Assembly: GCA_015478775.1 (NCBI GenBank)
Contig: JADMKP010000007.1
Span: forward strand, 496,001-560,000
DNA: 64,000 nucleotides
Reading direction: 5' to 3'
From: Fermentimonas sp.
Lineage (GTDB): Bacteria > Bacteroidota > Bacteroidia > Bacteroidales > Dysgonomonadaceae
In this document: positions 18,486 to 26,234 of the stretch, piece by piece
How positions within the stretch are numbered: the stretch's first letter is position 1
Layout of the letters: each line of letters starts with the position of its first letter
The notes under the pieces: model-generated
Seen by the model: the letters and a program-made list of their open reading frames with translations, nothing else
What the model was told of the DNA's origin: nothing
Databases searched by the model: none
Translations under genes and position numbers: made by a program

Positions 18486-20054
18486 CTATTTCATTTCAAT
18501 TTCTTCTTTCAGATCAATTTCATTTCCATCTTTATCGTAAAATTCGTACTGCAGGAAACCCAACTTTTGATTTGGGATTATTTTTAAACCTGCATTATAC
18601 TTTTTCCTCCATTTACTTTTTAATGAAAAGAAACCTTGCTGAACATACGCTGCAACATATGGATGAATGTGCAGACTGAATTTCTTCACTTTAAGTGTGT
18701 TCACTAAATAATCAACCTTCCCTTCTAAAGTATCAGTGAAAAGGAAAGAAGATTTTATTTTTCCTTTACCAAAGCAAGTGGGGCATACTTCGCTTGTGGT
18801 AACTTCCATTTCGGGTCTAACACGCTGACGAGTAATCTGCATTAGTCCGAACTTACTCAATGGTAAAATGTTATGCTTGGCTCTATCACTCGACATTAAA
18901 TCCTGCATTGTAGATAGCAACTTGTTACGATGTTCGCCTTTACTCATATCGATAAAGTCGATAACAATAATACCTCCCATATCTCGCAATCTAAGTTGCC
19001 GTGCTATTTCTTCTGCAGCAGCCACATTTACCTCATAAGCGCTGTCTTCCTGGCCTAGCTTAGATTTGTTTCGATTACCGCTGTTTACATCAATAACATG
19101 CAATGCTTCAGTGTGATCGATAATTAAATAAGCTCCATTTTTAAATGTAACAGTTTTACCAAAGAGCGATTTTACCTGTTTTGTTACGCCGAAGTTGTCT
19201 AAAATTGGTAATGCACCTTTATATTCCTTTACGATATTTTTTCTATCGGGTGCAATTAAATTAACATACTCGGCAATCTGTTTTGCCACATCTTTGTCAT
19301 TGATGTGAATCTGTTCAAAAGAGGGACTAAATATATCGCGTAATAAAGCCACTGTGCGCCCTGTCTCTTCAAATACAAGAGAAGGTGCTTTAGCTTTTTG
19401 TATTTTACCGATACAATCTTCCCATCTTTTAATCAATACCTTAAGTTCACCATCAAGGTCAGCAACTTTTTTACCTTCAGCATTAGTCCGTATTATAACT
19501 CCATAATTCTTTGGTTTAATACTTTGAATTAGCTGACGTAGGCGTGCTCTTTCCTCTCGTGACTTAATTTTCTGAGAAACTGATACTCTATTGATAAATG
19601 GAATTAAAACCATAAATCTTCCGGCGAAAGATATCTCTGAAGTTAATCTTGGACCTTTAGTTGATATCGGTTCCTTAGCTATTTGAACCAATATTTCTTG
19701 TCCAACTGAAAGTACATTAGATATCAAGCCTTCTTTATCAATTTCTGGTTGCAACTTCATCTTCTGGAGCTGCCAACCCTTTTTTTTGTCTTCAACTTGT
19801 TTCTGAAATTGCAGAATCGAGTTAAATTCAACCCCTAAATCCAAATAGTGAAGAAAAGCGTCCTTTTTATGTCCCACATTCACAAATGCTGCATTAAGGG
19901 CAGGCATAAGTTTTTTAACTTTGCCCATGTAAATACTTCCAACCGAAAAAGCTTCATCTTGATTTTCCTGCTGTAACTCAACTAACTTATTGTCTTCAAG
20001 AACAGCAATCGTAATTTCTTTTGGTTGAACATCTACAACAAGTTCGCTTGTCAC
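18486..20054 (-). CDS. rng: Ribonuclease E/G family endoribonuclease
   Basis: A single-strand-specific endoribonuclease acting in rRNA maturation and mRNA decay. The 522-residue protein begins MTSELVVDVQPKEITIAVLED, followed by the S1 RNA-binding insert (SIYMGKVKKLMPALNAAFVNVG, about 42-63). The catalytic magnesium-site aspartates lie in HVIDVNSGNR (about 313) and IIVIDFIDMSK (about 359). The zinc-link cysteines are in VCPTCFGKGKI (about 424). The short length without a degradosome scaffold tail suits RNase G. The leader contains a long hairpin (20154-20195). Confidence 0.93.
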   Translation of the reverse strand: MTSELVVDVQPKEITIAVLEDNKLVELQQENQDEAFSVGSIYMGKVKKLMPALNAAFVNVGHKKDAFLHYLDLGVEFNSILQFQKQVEDKKKGWQLQKMKLQPEIDKEGLISNVLSVGQEILVQIAKEPISTKGPRLTSEISFAGRFMVLIPFINRVSVSQKIKSREERARLRQLIQSIKPKNYGVIIRTNAEGKKVADLDGELKVLIKRWEDCIGKIQKAKAPSLVFEETGRTVALLRDIFSPSFEQIHINDKDVAKQIAEYVNLIAPDRKNIVKEYKGALPILDNFGVTKQVKSLFGKTVTFKNGAYLIIDHTEALHVIDVNSGNRNKSKLGQEDSAYEVNVAAAEEIARQLRLRDMGGIIVIDFIDMSKGEHRNKLLSTMQDLMSSDRAKHNILPLSKFGLMQITRQRVRPEMEVTTSEVCPTCFGKGKIKSSFLFTDTLEGKVDYLVNTLKVKKFSLHIHPYVAAYVQQGFFSLKSKWRKKYNAGLKIIPNQKLGFLQYEFYDKDGNEIDLKEEIEMK

Positions 20055-20153
20055 AATTGTTCGTTTTAAATGTTTTAATAATAATTATTGGATTTCTGTC
20101 ATCACAACAGAAATAAAGTTCTCTCTTGAACCTTTTACTAATTTATACACAAA

Positions 20154-20195
20154 GAACAAACTTATCACCATAAAGGTTTTACAATAAGTTTGTTC
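20154..20195 (-). promoter_or_regulatory. Long hairpin between the COX24-type gene and rng
   Basis: GAACAAACTTAT (20154-20165) and ATAAGTTTGTTC (20184-20195) form a perfect 12-bp stem around an 18-base loop that could fold an inner ACC/GGT pairing. On the minus strand it follows the small COX24-type gene and precedes rng. The trailing sequence is only weakly T-rich, so it may be a weak terminator, an RNA processing site, or part of the rng leader. The minus-strand arm also contains TAAGTTTG, a possible -7 box. Confidence 0.6.
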
Positions 20196-20224
20196 CTGTA
20201 TATTTTTAAACAAAGATTACAGGT

Positions 20225-20317
20225 TTATTTTTTCTTTTTGTGCCTGTTCTTTCTTAATCTTTTCTTTCTCTTGTGGACAGACATTTTATGTCTTTTCCTT
20301 TTTTTTCCGCTTGGCAT
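20225..20317 (-). CDS. Small basic AURKAIP1/COX24-domain ribosomal protein (bS22/mS38-like)
   Basis: A 30-residue, extremely basic protein: MPSGKKRKRHKM, then SVHKRKKRLRKNRHKKKK. The spaced K/R-x-H-K-R-x-K-R-L-R-K pattern is that of the AURKAIP1/COX24 domain, known in mitochondrial mS38 and in the actinobacterial 30S protein bS22. Bacteroidetes genomes carry near-identical peptides annotated under this domain. It probably sits near the decoding centre of the small subunit, by analogy only. AGGAG lies 8 bases before the ATG, a canonical Shine-Dalgarno sequence rare in this window. It lies between the HU and RNase G genes, all minus strand. Confidence 0.85.
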   Translation of the reverse strand: MPSGKKRKRHKMSVHKRKKRLRKNRHKKKK

Positions 20318-20325
20318 GCTTTAAT

Positions 20326-20330
20326 CTCCT
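20326..20330 (-). promoter_or_regulatory. Strong Shine-Dalgarno sequence of the COX24-type gene
   Basis: On the minus strand AGGAG ends 8 bases before the ATG at 20317. The other starts I inspected here (xseB, rsmA, sdhC, HU, rpsB, tsf) are preceded by A/T-rich sequence with no such motif. Confidence 0.8.
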
Positions 20331-20346
20331 ATTAATTAAGTTAATC

Positions 20347-20628
20347 TCATTTTATTTTTTTCACCTGACCTACAAATGTTTTTGAAGGCTTGAATGCTGG
20401 AATATTATGCTCGGGTATAATTATTGTTGTGTTTTTTGAAATGTTGCGAGCTGTCTTTTGAGCTCTTCTTTTAACGATGAAGCTACCGAAACCTCTTAGA
20501 TAAACGTTCTCATCATTAGCTAGTGAATCTTTCACAACATCCATAAAAGATTCAACTGTAGCTAAAACTGAAGTTTTATCCACACCTGTCTTTTTTGCAA
20601 TCTCGTTTACAATATCTGCCTTAGTCAT
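20347..20628 (-). CDS. hup: HU/IHF-family DNA-binding protein
   Basis: A nucleoid-associated dimeric DNA-bending protein. The open frame begins at 20691, but the conserved family start is MTKADIVNEIAKKTGV at 20628, giving 93 residues, the usual HU size. VYLRGFGSFIVKRRAQKTARNI and IPAFKPSKTFVGQVK are the DNA-binding arm and C-terminal signatures. The Pro at the arm tip that normally intercalates is within IIIPEHNIPAFKP. A possible -7 box (TATATTTG, minus strand, 20689-20696) would give a leader of about 55 bases. It is divergent from ssb. Confidence 0.92.
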   Translation of the reverse strand: MTKADIVNEIAKKTGVDKTSVLATVESFMDVVKDSLANDENVYLRGFGSFIVKRRAQKTARNISKNTTIIIPEHNIPAFKPSKTFVGQVKKIK

Positions 20629-20828
20629 TTTATTTATATTTATATTATTAATAATTACACCATCCACAATTAGTAAAAATTTGGACTGCAAATATATAGC
20701 TTTTTTTTCAACCCTAAAAATAAATATATGTAATTTTTTTTCTTTTCTTACTTTTTAAGTGATAATCGAAAAATATAGAATAGAAAAGCAACATACTACG
20801 ATTAATAAATACAATAGGGTAAATCAAG

Positions 20829-20859
20829 TTGTGTAATAATGAAATAATTATTAATTTTG
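20829..20859 (+). promoter_or_regulatory. Probable ssb promoter with start-site hairpin
   Basis: TTG (20829-20831), a 20-base spacer and TAATTTTG (20852-20859) fit the Bacteroidetes promoter pattern. Immediately after it TACAGC-GATTT-GCTGTA (20863-20879) can form a 6-bp hairpin at the very 5' end of the transcript. The ssb ATG is at 20905. Confidence 0.65.
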
Positions 20860-20904
20860 CTTTACAGCGATTTGCTGTATTTAAAATCAAAAAAAGTTAT
20901 AGAT

Positions 20905-21345
20905 ATGTCTGTTAACAAAGTTATTTTAGTAGGAAACGTGGGCAAAGACCCTGAAATGAAGTATTTTGATAATGATAACGCAATAGCAAATTTTTCAATA
21001 GCAACCAACGAAAGAGGTTTTACAACTACAAGTGGAACACAAATCCCAGATAGAACAGAGTGGCACAATGTTGTTTGCAGAAGAGGGCTTGCACAAATTG
21101 CTGAAAGATTTGTAAAAAAGGGCACATTAGTATATGTAGAAGGCAAGATTCGCACACGTTCATATGACGATCAAAGTGGAGTTAAAAGATATATAACTGA
21201 AATTGTAGCAGACAGTCTAGAATTGCTAAGCCGTAAAACCGGAGGTGAATATGAACCAAACACTCCTAGAACTGAGTCTACAACTCAAAATAGTCCTCAG
21301 CGAGATTTTGATGATGTTTCTGATGTTGATGATTTACCATTTTAA
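20905..21345 (+). CDS. ssb: Single-stranded DNA-binding protein
   Basis: SSB coats single-stranded DNA during replication and repair and recruits partners through its C-terminal tip. The family start MSVNKVILVGNVGKDPE is at 20905; the longer frame from 20857 starts with a TTG overlapping the promoter -7 box and is rejected. The OB-fold spans about residues 4-110 (NFSIATNERG, EWHNVVCRRGLAQIAERFVKKG, YVEGKIRTRSY). An acidic tail ends in DVDDLPF, the partner-binding tip. The product is 146 residues. It is followed by gldE 15 bases later. Confidence 0.95.
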   Translation: MSVNKVILVGNVGKDPEMKYFDNDNAIANFSIATNERGFTTTSGTQIPDRTEWHNVVCRRGLAQIAERFVKKGTLVYVEGKIRTRSYDDQSGVKRYITEIVADSLELLSRKTGGEYEPNTPRTESTTQNSPQRDFDDVSDVDDLPF

Positions 21346-21360
21346 TTAATAAATCGCCAC

Positions 21361-22659
21361 TTGGACCCTGACCCCTTAACTTTATTAAGCTCATTATCGC
21401 TGGTTTATATTCCAGTTCTGACGGACTATGCATTAATAATTTTGCTCGTTTTACTTGTAATTATTAATGCAATAGTCTCCGGATCGCAAACAGCACTTTT
21501 TAATCTAGAAAAAAAGTTTCCCGACAATCTGAATATCTCTGATGAAAACAGAAAGATTAGAGTACTGAATTTACTCAAAAAACCCGAGAAATTATCATTT
21601 TCTTTAGTATTAACCTATCATTTCTTGAATGTAACGATAACCATTTTTTCTCTTTACTTACTCAACAAATTACCCTATTTTGCAGCAAATTCAATAGAAA
21701 CACTCATATTAGAAATTTTCATTGTTGTTTGTCTAATTTTATTGTTTATTGAATTTATACCAAAAAAAATCGTAGCAAAAAACCCATTGCGGTTTGCATT
21801 AAAAAATGTGGTAATTATTGGCAGTGTTAATAGAATATTTAGTCCAATTTCATCATTTCTCACCAAGATTGGATTGCTCACTAATAGTAACATTAAAAAC
21901 AGTTCTGTCGCACAGTATAATAATGAACTTTCTGAATCTGAAGAACTTTCACGTGAACAAGAAAAAGAAATGCTTGAAGGAATCATTCGATTTAGAGATA
22001 AAAATGTAGACGATATAAAAATATCAAGAGGTGATATGATTGCAATCAATATACAATCACCATTTGCAGAAGTGATTGGATTTATTGTGGAAGCCGGTTA
22101 CTCGCGAATACCGGTTTTTGAAGAAACTCCCGATCATATAGAAGGTATTCTTTATGTAAAGGATCTTCTTCCTCACATTGGAAAGCCACATAACTTCAAA
22201 TGGCAATCACTTATCCGATCGGCATATTTTGTTCCCGGCACTAAAAGAATCGACGATCTTCTAGAAGAGTTTCGATCCAATAAAATCCATATGGCAATTG
22301 TAGTAGATGAATACGGTGGCACTTCGGGCTTAATTACAATGGAAGATATTCTAGAAGAAATTGTGGGTGACATCAGCGATGAATACGACGAAGAGTTTCC
22401 ATTGTATACTATAGCCACAGATGGATCATATATATTTGAAGGTAAAACTCCATTAGATGATTTTGTTAAAATAACAAACTTACCCGAAAAAGATTTTGAA
22501 TTGATGAGTGATGAAGTAGACACACTTGCTGGTCTACTACTTGAACTTAAGGGCGACTTCCCAAAACGGAAAGAACACTTTACTTATAAAAAGTACAAAT
22601 TCCAGGCAGAAGAAATGAGTAAAAAGCGAATTTTAAAAGTACGTTATTTCCCACATTAA
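21361..22659 (+). CDS. gldE: GldE-type CNNM/CBS-domain membrane protein
   Basis: A member of the HlyC/CorC-like family named for its role in Flavobacterium gliding but also conserved in non-gliding Bacteroidetes, where its job is unclear. The 432-residue protein has an N-terminal hydrophobic domain with about four segments (20-155). It then has a CBS-domain pair (about 225-345, including GYSRIPVFEETPDHIEGILYVKDLL and MAIVVDEYGGTSGLITMEDILEEIVG) and a C-terminal CorC/HlyC domain. The frame opens with TTG giving MDPDP, a start I regard as typical of GldE; no in-frame ATG lies nearby. The neighbouring phosphopantetheinyl transferase gene is also a usual partner. Confidence 0.88.
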   Translation: MDPDPLTLLSSLSLVYIPVLTDYALIILLVLLVIINAIVSGSQTALFNLEKKFPDNLNISDENRKIRVLNLLKKPEKLSFSLVLTYHFLNVTITIFSLYLLNKLPYFAANSIETLILEIFIVVCLILLFIEFIPKKIVAKNPLRFALKNVVIIGSVNRIFSPISSFLTKIGLLTNSNIKNSSVAQYNNELSESEELSREQEKEMLEGIIRFRDKNVDDIKISRGDMIAINIQSPFAEVIGFIVEAGYSRIPVFEETPDHIEGILYVKDLLPHIGKPHNFKWQSLIRSAYFVPGTKRIDDLLEEFRSNKIHMAIVVDEYGGTSGLITMEDILEEIVGDISDEYDEEFPLYTIATDGSYIFEGKTPLDDFVKITNLPEKDFELMSDEVDTLAGLLLELKGDFPKRKEHFTYKKYKFQAEEMSKKRILKVRYFPH

Positions 22660-22661
22660 TT

Positions 22662-23324
22662 ATGCTTGTCAGAAAAGAATACTTCAACAATGGTGGTTTA
22701 ATGGGTATTTGGAAAATGGATGAGAGCATACATGAACTCATTAATCTTTTCCCACCCGAAGCAAAAGTTGATGCCGAAAAAAGCATAAACAATATCGGTT
22801 CAAATCGCAGAACTCTCGAACTACTCACAACCCGTATTTTACTACTTGAACTTTTGGGTAGAGCAACTGTAATATTAAATCAGGACGACGGAAAACCTTA
22901 TCTCGACGATAACTCAAATCATATAAGCATATCCCATACAAAAGGCTATGTTGCAATTCTGCTTCATAAAAGTTGCTATGTTGGAATTGATATAGAAACC
23001 ATATCAAACAGAGTTGAGAACATAGCCCACAGATTTATATCTGATAAAGAATACATTAATCTTGAACAAAAAATAATACACCTCTTACTACATTGGTCAA
23101 CAAAAGAATGCCTATATAAAATATTAAATGAACAAGGAGTAGATTTCAAAAAACAACTCTATGTAACTCCATTTGAACCAAGCTCATCTGGTATAATTGA
23201 AGCTCAGGAATCTAAAACACATGCAAAACAGACTTTTGAACTCAATTACGAAGTTCACCCCACTTACGTCCTCACTTGGGTAATAGACACAAAAAACGCT
23301 CCAGAATTACCGGAGCGTTCTTAG
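22662..23324 (+). CDS. 4'-phosphopantetheinyl transferase superfamily protein
   Basis: Transfers phosphopantetheine from CoA to a carrier-protein serine. In 220 residues it shows the family motifs ISISHTKGYVAILL (about 91), the metal-binding GIDIETIS (about 108) and WSTKECLYKIL (about 145, WxxKEA-type). The start lies 2 bases after the gldE stop, so it is coupled to gldE. An alternative start is the downstream MGIWKMDES (residue 14). The 3' end of the coding region contains the tsf terminator of the opposite strand. It could serve fatty acid or another carrier protein; the window does not say which. Confidence 0.87.
   Translation: MLVRKEYFNNGGLMGIWKMDESIHELINLFPPEAKVDAEKSINNIGSNRRTLELLTTRILLLELLGRATVILNQDDGKPYLDDNSNHISISHTKGYVAILLHKSCYVGIDIETISNRVENIAHRFISDKEYINLEQKIIHLLLHWSTKECLYKILNEQGVDFKKQLYVTPFEPSSSGIIEAQESKTHAKQTFELNYEVHPTYVLTWVIDTKNAPELPERS
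23291..23319 (-). terminator. Terminator of the rpsB-tsf transcript, inside the end of the opposing gene
   Basis: AACGCTCC (23295-23302) pairs with GGAGCGTT (23312-23319). On the minus strand the stem is followed by TTTTTT. It lies past the tsf stop but within the last codons of the convergent phosphopantetheinyl transferase gene. Confidence 0.87.
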
Positions 23325-23346
23325 ATTAAGATATATCTTATCAGAT

Positions 23347-24171
23347 TTATTGTACTGTAAGTGAAACACGTTTAAACGTTAACACTTCAAGTTCTTTATC
23401 ACTTTCTTTCAAAAACTGCTCAATAGTTTTCTTAGTATCCTTTACGTAATCCTGTTGAAGTAAAGTAGAATCTTTATAGAACTTTTGAAGAGAACCTTCA
23501 GCAATTCTATCAATCAAGTTTTCAGGCTTTCCAGATTCTCTTGCCTTTTCGCGAGCAAATTGAAGTTCTTTTTCTTTCACTTCTGCTGGAATACTATCAG
23601 CTGTAATAGCAATTGGGTTCATAGCTGCAATTTGCATGGCCACATCCCTTGCTACTTGTTCATTTTCAACAACTTTATTGAATCCAACTATTGTTGCAAG
23701 CTTATTGCCTAAATGGATATATGAAGTTACATAAGGAGCAGAAATTTGCTCATAGAAACCTAATTCCATTTTTTCACCTGTAGCAGCCATTTTATCTGTT
23801 ATAACTTGCGAAACTGTTCCATTAGGAAGTTCAAGTGCAAGTAATTGTTCAAGTGACTCAGGTTTATTAGCCATTGCAGCATCAAGAATCTGCTCAGTAA
23901 GAGCTATATAGTCATCATTTTTTGCTACAAAGTCGGTCTCACATTGCAGAGCTACAACAGCTGCAAAGCCGCCATCTACTTTTGCTAGAACACATCCTTC
24001 CGATGCATCACGATCTTCGCGTTTAGCTGCTACTGCTTGTCCTTTTTTACGGATGATCTCCATAGCTTTATCGAAATCACCGTCTGCCTCAATAAGTGCG
24101 TTTTTACAATCCATCATACCTGCACCTGTCATCTTGCGTAGGTGCTGGATTTCTGCCATTGTTACTGCCAT
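23347..24171 (-). CDS. tsf: Elongation factor Ts
   Basis: EF-Ts recharges EF-Tu by catalysing GDP release. The 274-residue protein has the UBA-like N-terminus with LRKMTGAGMMDCKNALIEADGD (about 10-31) and IIRKKGQAVAAKREDR. It then has the EF-Tu-contact TDFVAKND motif within CETDFVAKND (about 77-86), and paired core repeats. The motif LVKENQ-like segment is not obvious, but overall length and order fit. It lies 24 bases downstream of rpsB, the conserved pairing, and ends at a strong terminator. Confidence 0.96.
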   Translation of the reverse strand: MAVTMAEIQHLRKMTGAGMMDCKNALIEADGDFDKAMEIIRKKGQAVAAKREDRDASEGCVLAKVDGGFAAVVALQCETDFVAKNDDYIALTEQILDAAMANKPESLEQLLALELPNGTVSQVITDKMAATGEKMELGFYEQISAPYVTSYIHLGNKLATIVGFNKVVENEQVARDVAMQIAAMNPIAITADSIPAEVKEKELQFAREKARESGKPENLIDRIAEGSLQKFYKDSTLLQQDYVKDTKKTIEQFLKESDKELEVLTFKRVSLTVQ

Positions 24172-24195
24172 ATTATAAAATATCTTTTTTTATTA

Positions 24196-25056
24196 TTATT
24201 CGTCAACCTCTGCGTCCTTAGCAAACTTGCTAACAACAGCTGCCTTCATCGCTTCAGAATCTTCTTTCTTTACACGCTCTTTTCTTGCAGCTTTTGATTT
24301 GCGCTCTCTGCGTTGTGTTGATTCTTCCGTTTGTTGTTCTTCTGCCGCTGCAGCATCAGCTCTCTCCACTTTGCGTTCTTCAAGACCCTCTTTAATTGTA
24401 TCGCACAGAACACTCAAAATTAAGTCGATTGCTTTTGTAGCATCGTCATTTGCAGGGATTACAAAATCAATTTCTTTAGGATCAGAGTTTGTATCAACAA
24501 TTGCAAATACAGGAATTCCTAAACGACGAGCTTCTCTAACAGCAATTTGCTCTTTCATAACATCTACTACAAATATAGCAGAAGGAAGACGAGTCATATC
24601 CTGAATAGAACCGAGGTTCTTTTCGAGCTTTGCACGCTGACGAGCAACCTGAAGTTTCTCTCTTTTTGATAATGTATCAAAAGAACCATCCTTAATCATC
24701 TTATCAATGCTGCTCATTTTCTTAACAGCCTTGCGAATAGTAGGGAAGTTTGTAAGCATACCACCTGGCCAACGCTCAATAACGTACGGCATATTAATGC
24801 TCTGTGCTCTAGCTTCTATAACAGGTTTTGCCTGTTTTTTTGTTGCTACAAATAAGATTTTCTTTCCAGATTTAGCCATCTGCCTCATTGCAGCAGCAGC
24901 CTCTTCTGTCTTAGCAATTGTTTTATGAAGATCGATAATGTGAATACCATTACGCTCCATAAAAATGTAAGGAGCCATAGATGGATTCCATTTTCTTTTT
25001 AAGTGGCCAAAGTGAGCTCCGGCTTCTAAAAGTTGGTCAAATTCTAATTTTGCCAT
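24196..25056 (-). CDS. rpsB: 30S ribosomal protein S2
   Basis: A late-assembling protein of the small subunit body near S1/bS21. The 286-residue protein carries the S2 signatures LLEAGAHFGHLKRKWNPSMAPYIF (about 9-32) and RWPGGMLTNFPTIRK (about 113). IPVFAIVDTNSDPKEIDFVIPANDDA lies at about 182. A charged C-terminal extension of roughly 55 residues, rich in Glu/Arg/Lys, makes it longer than the E. coli protein (241). It is preceded by a structured leader (25101-25159) and followed by tsf. Confidence 0.96.
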   Translation of the reverse strand: MAKLEFDQLLEAGAHFGHLKRKWNPSMAPYIFMERNGIHIIDLHKTIAKTEEAAAAMRQMAKSGKKILFVATKKQAKPVIEARAQSINMPYVIERWPGGMLTNFPTIRKAVKKMSSIDKMIKDGSFDTLSKREKLQVARQRAKLEKNLGSIQDMTRLPSAIFVVDVMKEQIAVREARRLGIPVFAIVDTNSDPKEIDFVIPANDDATKAIDLILSVLCDTIKEGLEERKVERADAAAAEEQQTEESTQRRERKSKAARKERVKKEDSEAMKAAVVSKFAKDAEVDE

Positions 25057-25100
25057 GTTTTGTTTTTAAATTATTCGTTTACATTCTTTTTCATTAACCG

Positions 25101-25159
25101 AATTGTAAGGTAGATTACCCTCAATGACATACACCATCCCCGATAACATCCTTACAATT
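25101..25159 (-). promoter_or_regulatory. Structured rpsB leader with a perfect 10-bp closing stem
   Basis: AATTGTAAGG (25101-25110) and CCTTACAATT (25150-25159) close a 39-base loop in the 5' region of rpsB. The loop is G-rich on the transcribed minus strand (CGGGGATGG, GAGGG), unlike the A/T-rich surroundings. The location 45 bases before the start codon and the compact closed domain suggest an autoregulatory S2 leader; that role is inferred. Confidence 0.6.
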
Positions 25160-25203
25160 TAGATACTAAACACTTAAGCCGACAATGCAGCTTTTATATA
25201 ATA

Positions 25204-25223
25204 AACCGGTATGAGAACCGGTT
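25204..25223 (-). terminator. Hairpin after rpsI, possible weak terminator
   Basis: AACCGGT (25204-25210) pairs with ACCGGTT (25217-25223). On the minus strand it is followed only by TTATTATATAA, so termination would be weak and rpsI transcripts may read through into rpsB. Confidence 0.45.
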
Positions 25224-25246
25224 CATATAACACCTGAATAAACAGG

Positions 25247-25633
25247 TTAACGTTTCGAGAATTGGAATTTTCTCCTTGCACCTGGCTGACCTGGCTTTTT
25301 ACGCTCTACCACTCTTGGGTCACGTGTAATAAAACCAGCTGCTCTTAATGCCGATTTGTCTTCAGCATTTATTTTTACTAAAGCACGAGCAATTCCTAGT
25401 CTCACAGCTTCCGACTGTCCTTTATAACCACCACCATCAAGATTCACTCTAATGTCATACTTTTCAGCAACATCAAGTGTATTTAGAGGTTGTTTTACAA
25501 TAAACTGAAGAATTGAAGAAGGAAAATAGTTTTCCAACTCACGTTTATTGATGATGATCTTACCGGTACCTTCAGTCACGAAAACTCTTGCTACAGCCGC
25601 TTTGCGCCTTCCTATTGCGTTTACTGTCTCCAT
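25247..25633 (-). CDS. rpsI: 30S ribosomal protein S9
   Basis: A small-subunit head protein whose C-terminal tail reaches the P-site tRNA. The 128-residue product has NAIGRRKAAVARVFVTEGTGKIIINKR (5-31), the GGGYKGQSEAVRLGIARALV core (about 67-86) and the basic C-terminus DPRVVERKKPGQPGARRKFQFSKR, ending in the expected SKR. It lies 5 bases after rplM, the near-universal L13-S9 operon. Confidence 0.97.
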   Translation of the reverse strand: METVNAIGRRKAAVARVFVTEGTGKIIINKRELENYFPSSILQFIVKQPLNTLDVAEKYDIRVNLDGGGYKGQSEAVRLGIARALVKINAEDKSALRAAGFITRDPRVVERKKPGQPGARRKFQFSKR

Positions 25634-25638
25634 TTTTA

Positions 25639-26094
25639 TTATTTAAGACTGTTTATATCGATTTTTTTTGGTTTCTGCGCCTGGTGTGGATGCTCGTTAC
25701 TTGCATACACAAACAGGTTATTTATAATAGCATCGCCTAATTTGTTCTTTGGCAACATTCCCTTTACAACTTTTCTAAAAAGTTTGTCGGAACCTTTTGT
25801 CAACATTTCAGCAGGTGTAGTCACCTTCTGTCCTCCCGGATAGCCAGAATAGCGGTAGTATTTTCTATCTTCCCACTTATTACCGGTAAGTACTACTTTA
25901 TCAGCATTCAGTATGATTACATTATCACCACAATCTACGTGTGGTGTAAAGCTTGGCTTATATTTACCTCTAAGCAGTTTAGCAACTTCTGAGCATAGAC
26001 GACCTAATGTCTGTCCGGAGGCATCTATTTCCACCCACTCTTTTTTAGCTGTTTGACTGTTTACAGAAATGGTTTTATAACTTAACGTATCCAT
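25639..26094 (-). CDS. rplM: 50S ribosomal protein L13
   Basis: An early-assembling large-subunit protein. In 151 residues it shows EWVEIDASGQTLGRLCSEVAKLLRGKYKPSFTPHVDCGDNVIILNADKV, the N-terminal signature, then KYYRYSGYPGGQKVTTPAEML and VKGMLPKNKLG. It starts the L13-S9 operon, with a well-formed promoter at 26235-26264 and a leader of about 135 bases. Confidence 0.97.
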   Translation of the reverse strand: MDTLSYKTISVNSQTAKKEWVEIDASGQTLGRLCSEVAKLLRGKYKPSFTPHVDCGDNVIILNADKVVLTGNKWEDRKYYRYSGYPGGQKVTTPAEMLTKGSDKLFRKVVKGMLPKNKLGDAIINNLFVYASNEHPHQAQKPKKIDINSLK

Positions 26095-26228
26095 TCTTGA
26101 TGTTTATATTTTTAATTAGTAAATTAATATGAAATTGATTATACCTGCTTCATCTCTTGTCTTGCTAAGGGACATAAAGGCAATAAAAAGCTATAAATCA
26201 AACTCTTAAATGATAAAAACTAATAATC
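26095..26228 (-). promoter_or_regulatory. Long 5' leader of rplM, candidate L13 autoregulatory leader
   Basis: From the promoter at 26235-26264 the predicted transcript has about 130 untranslated bases before rplM. Short complementary segments are present but no single long perfect stem. Leaders that bind L13 have been described in Bacteroidia; whether this sequence matches that family needs a covariance-model search. Confidence 0.4.
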
Positions 26229-26234
26229 GGACTG

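Noticed and set aside
20629-20691. N-terminal extension of the HU protein from 20691
   Set aside because: Family proteins begin at MTKADIV (20628), and the extension contains low-complexity Asn/Ile residues close to the predicted transcription start.
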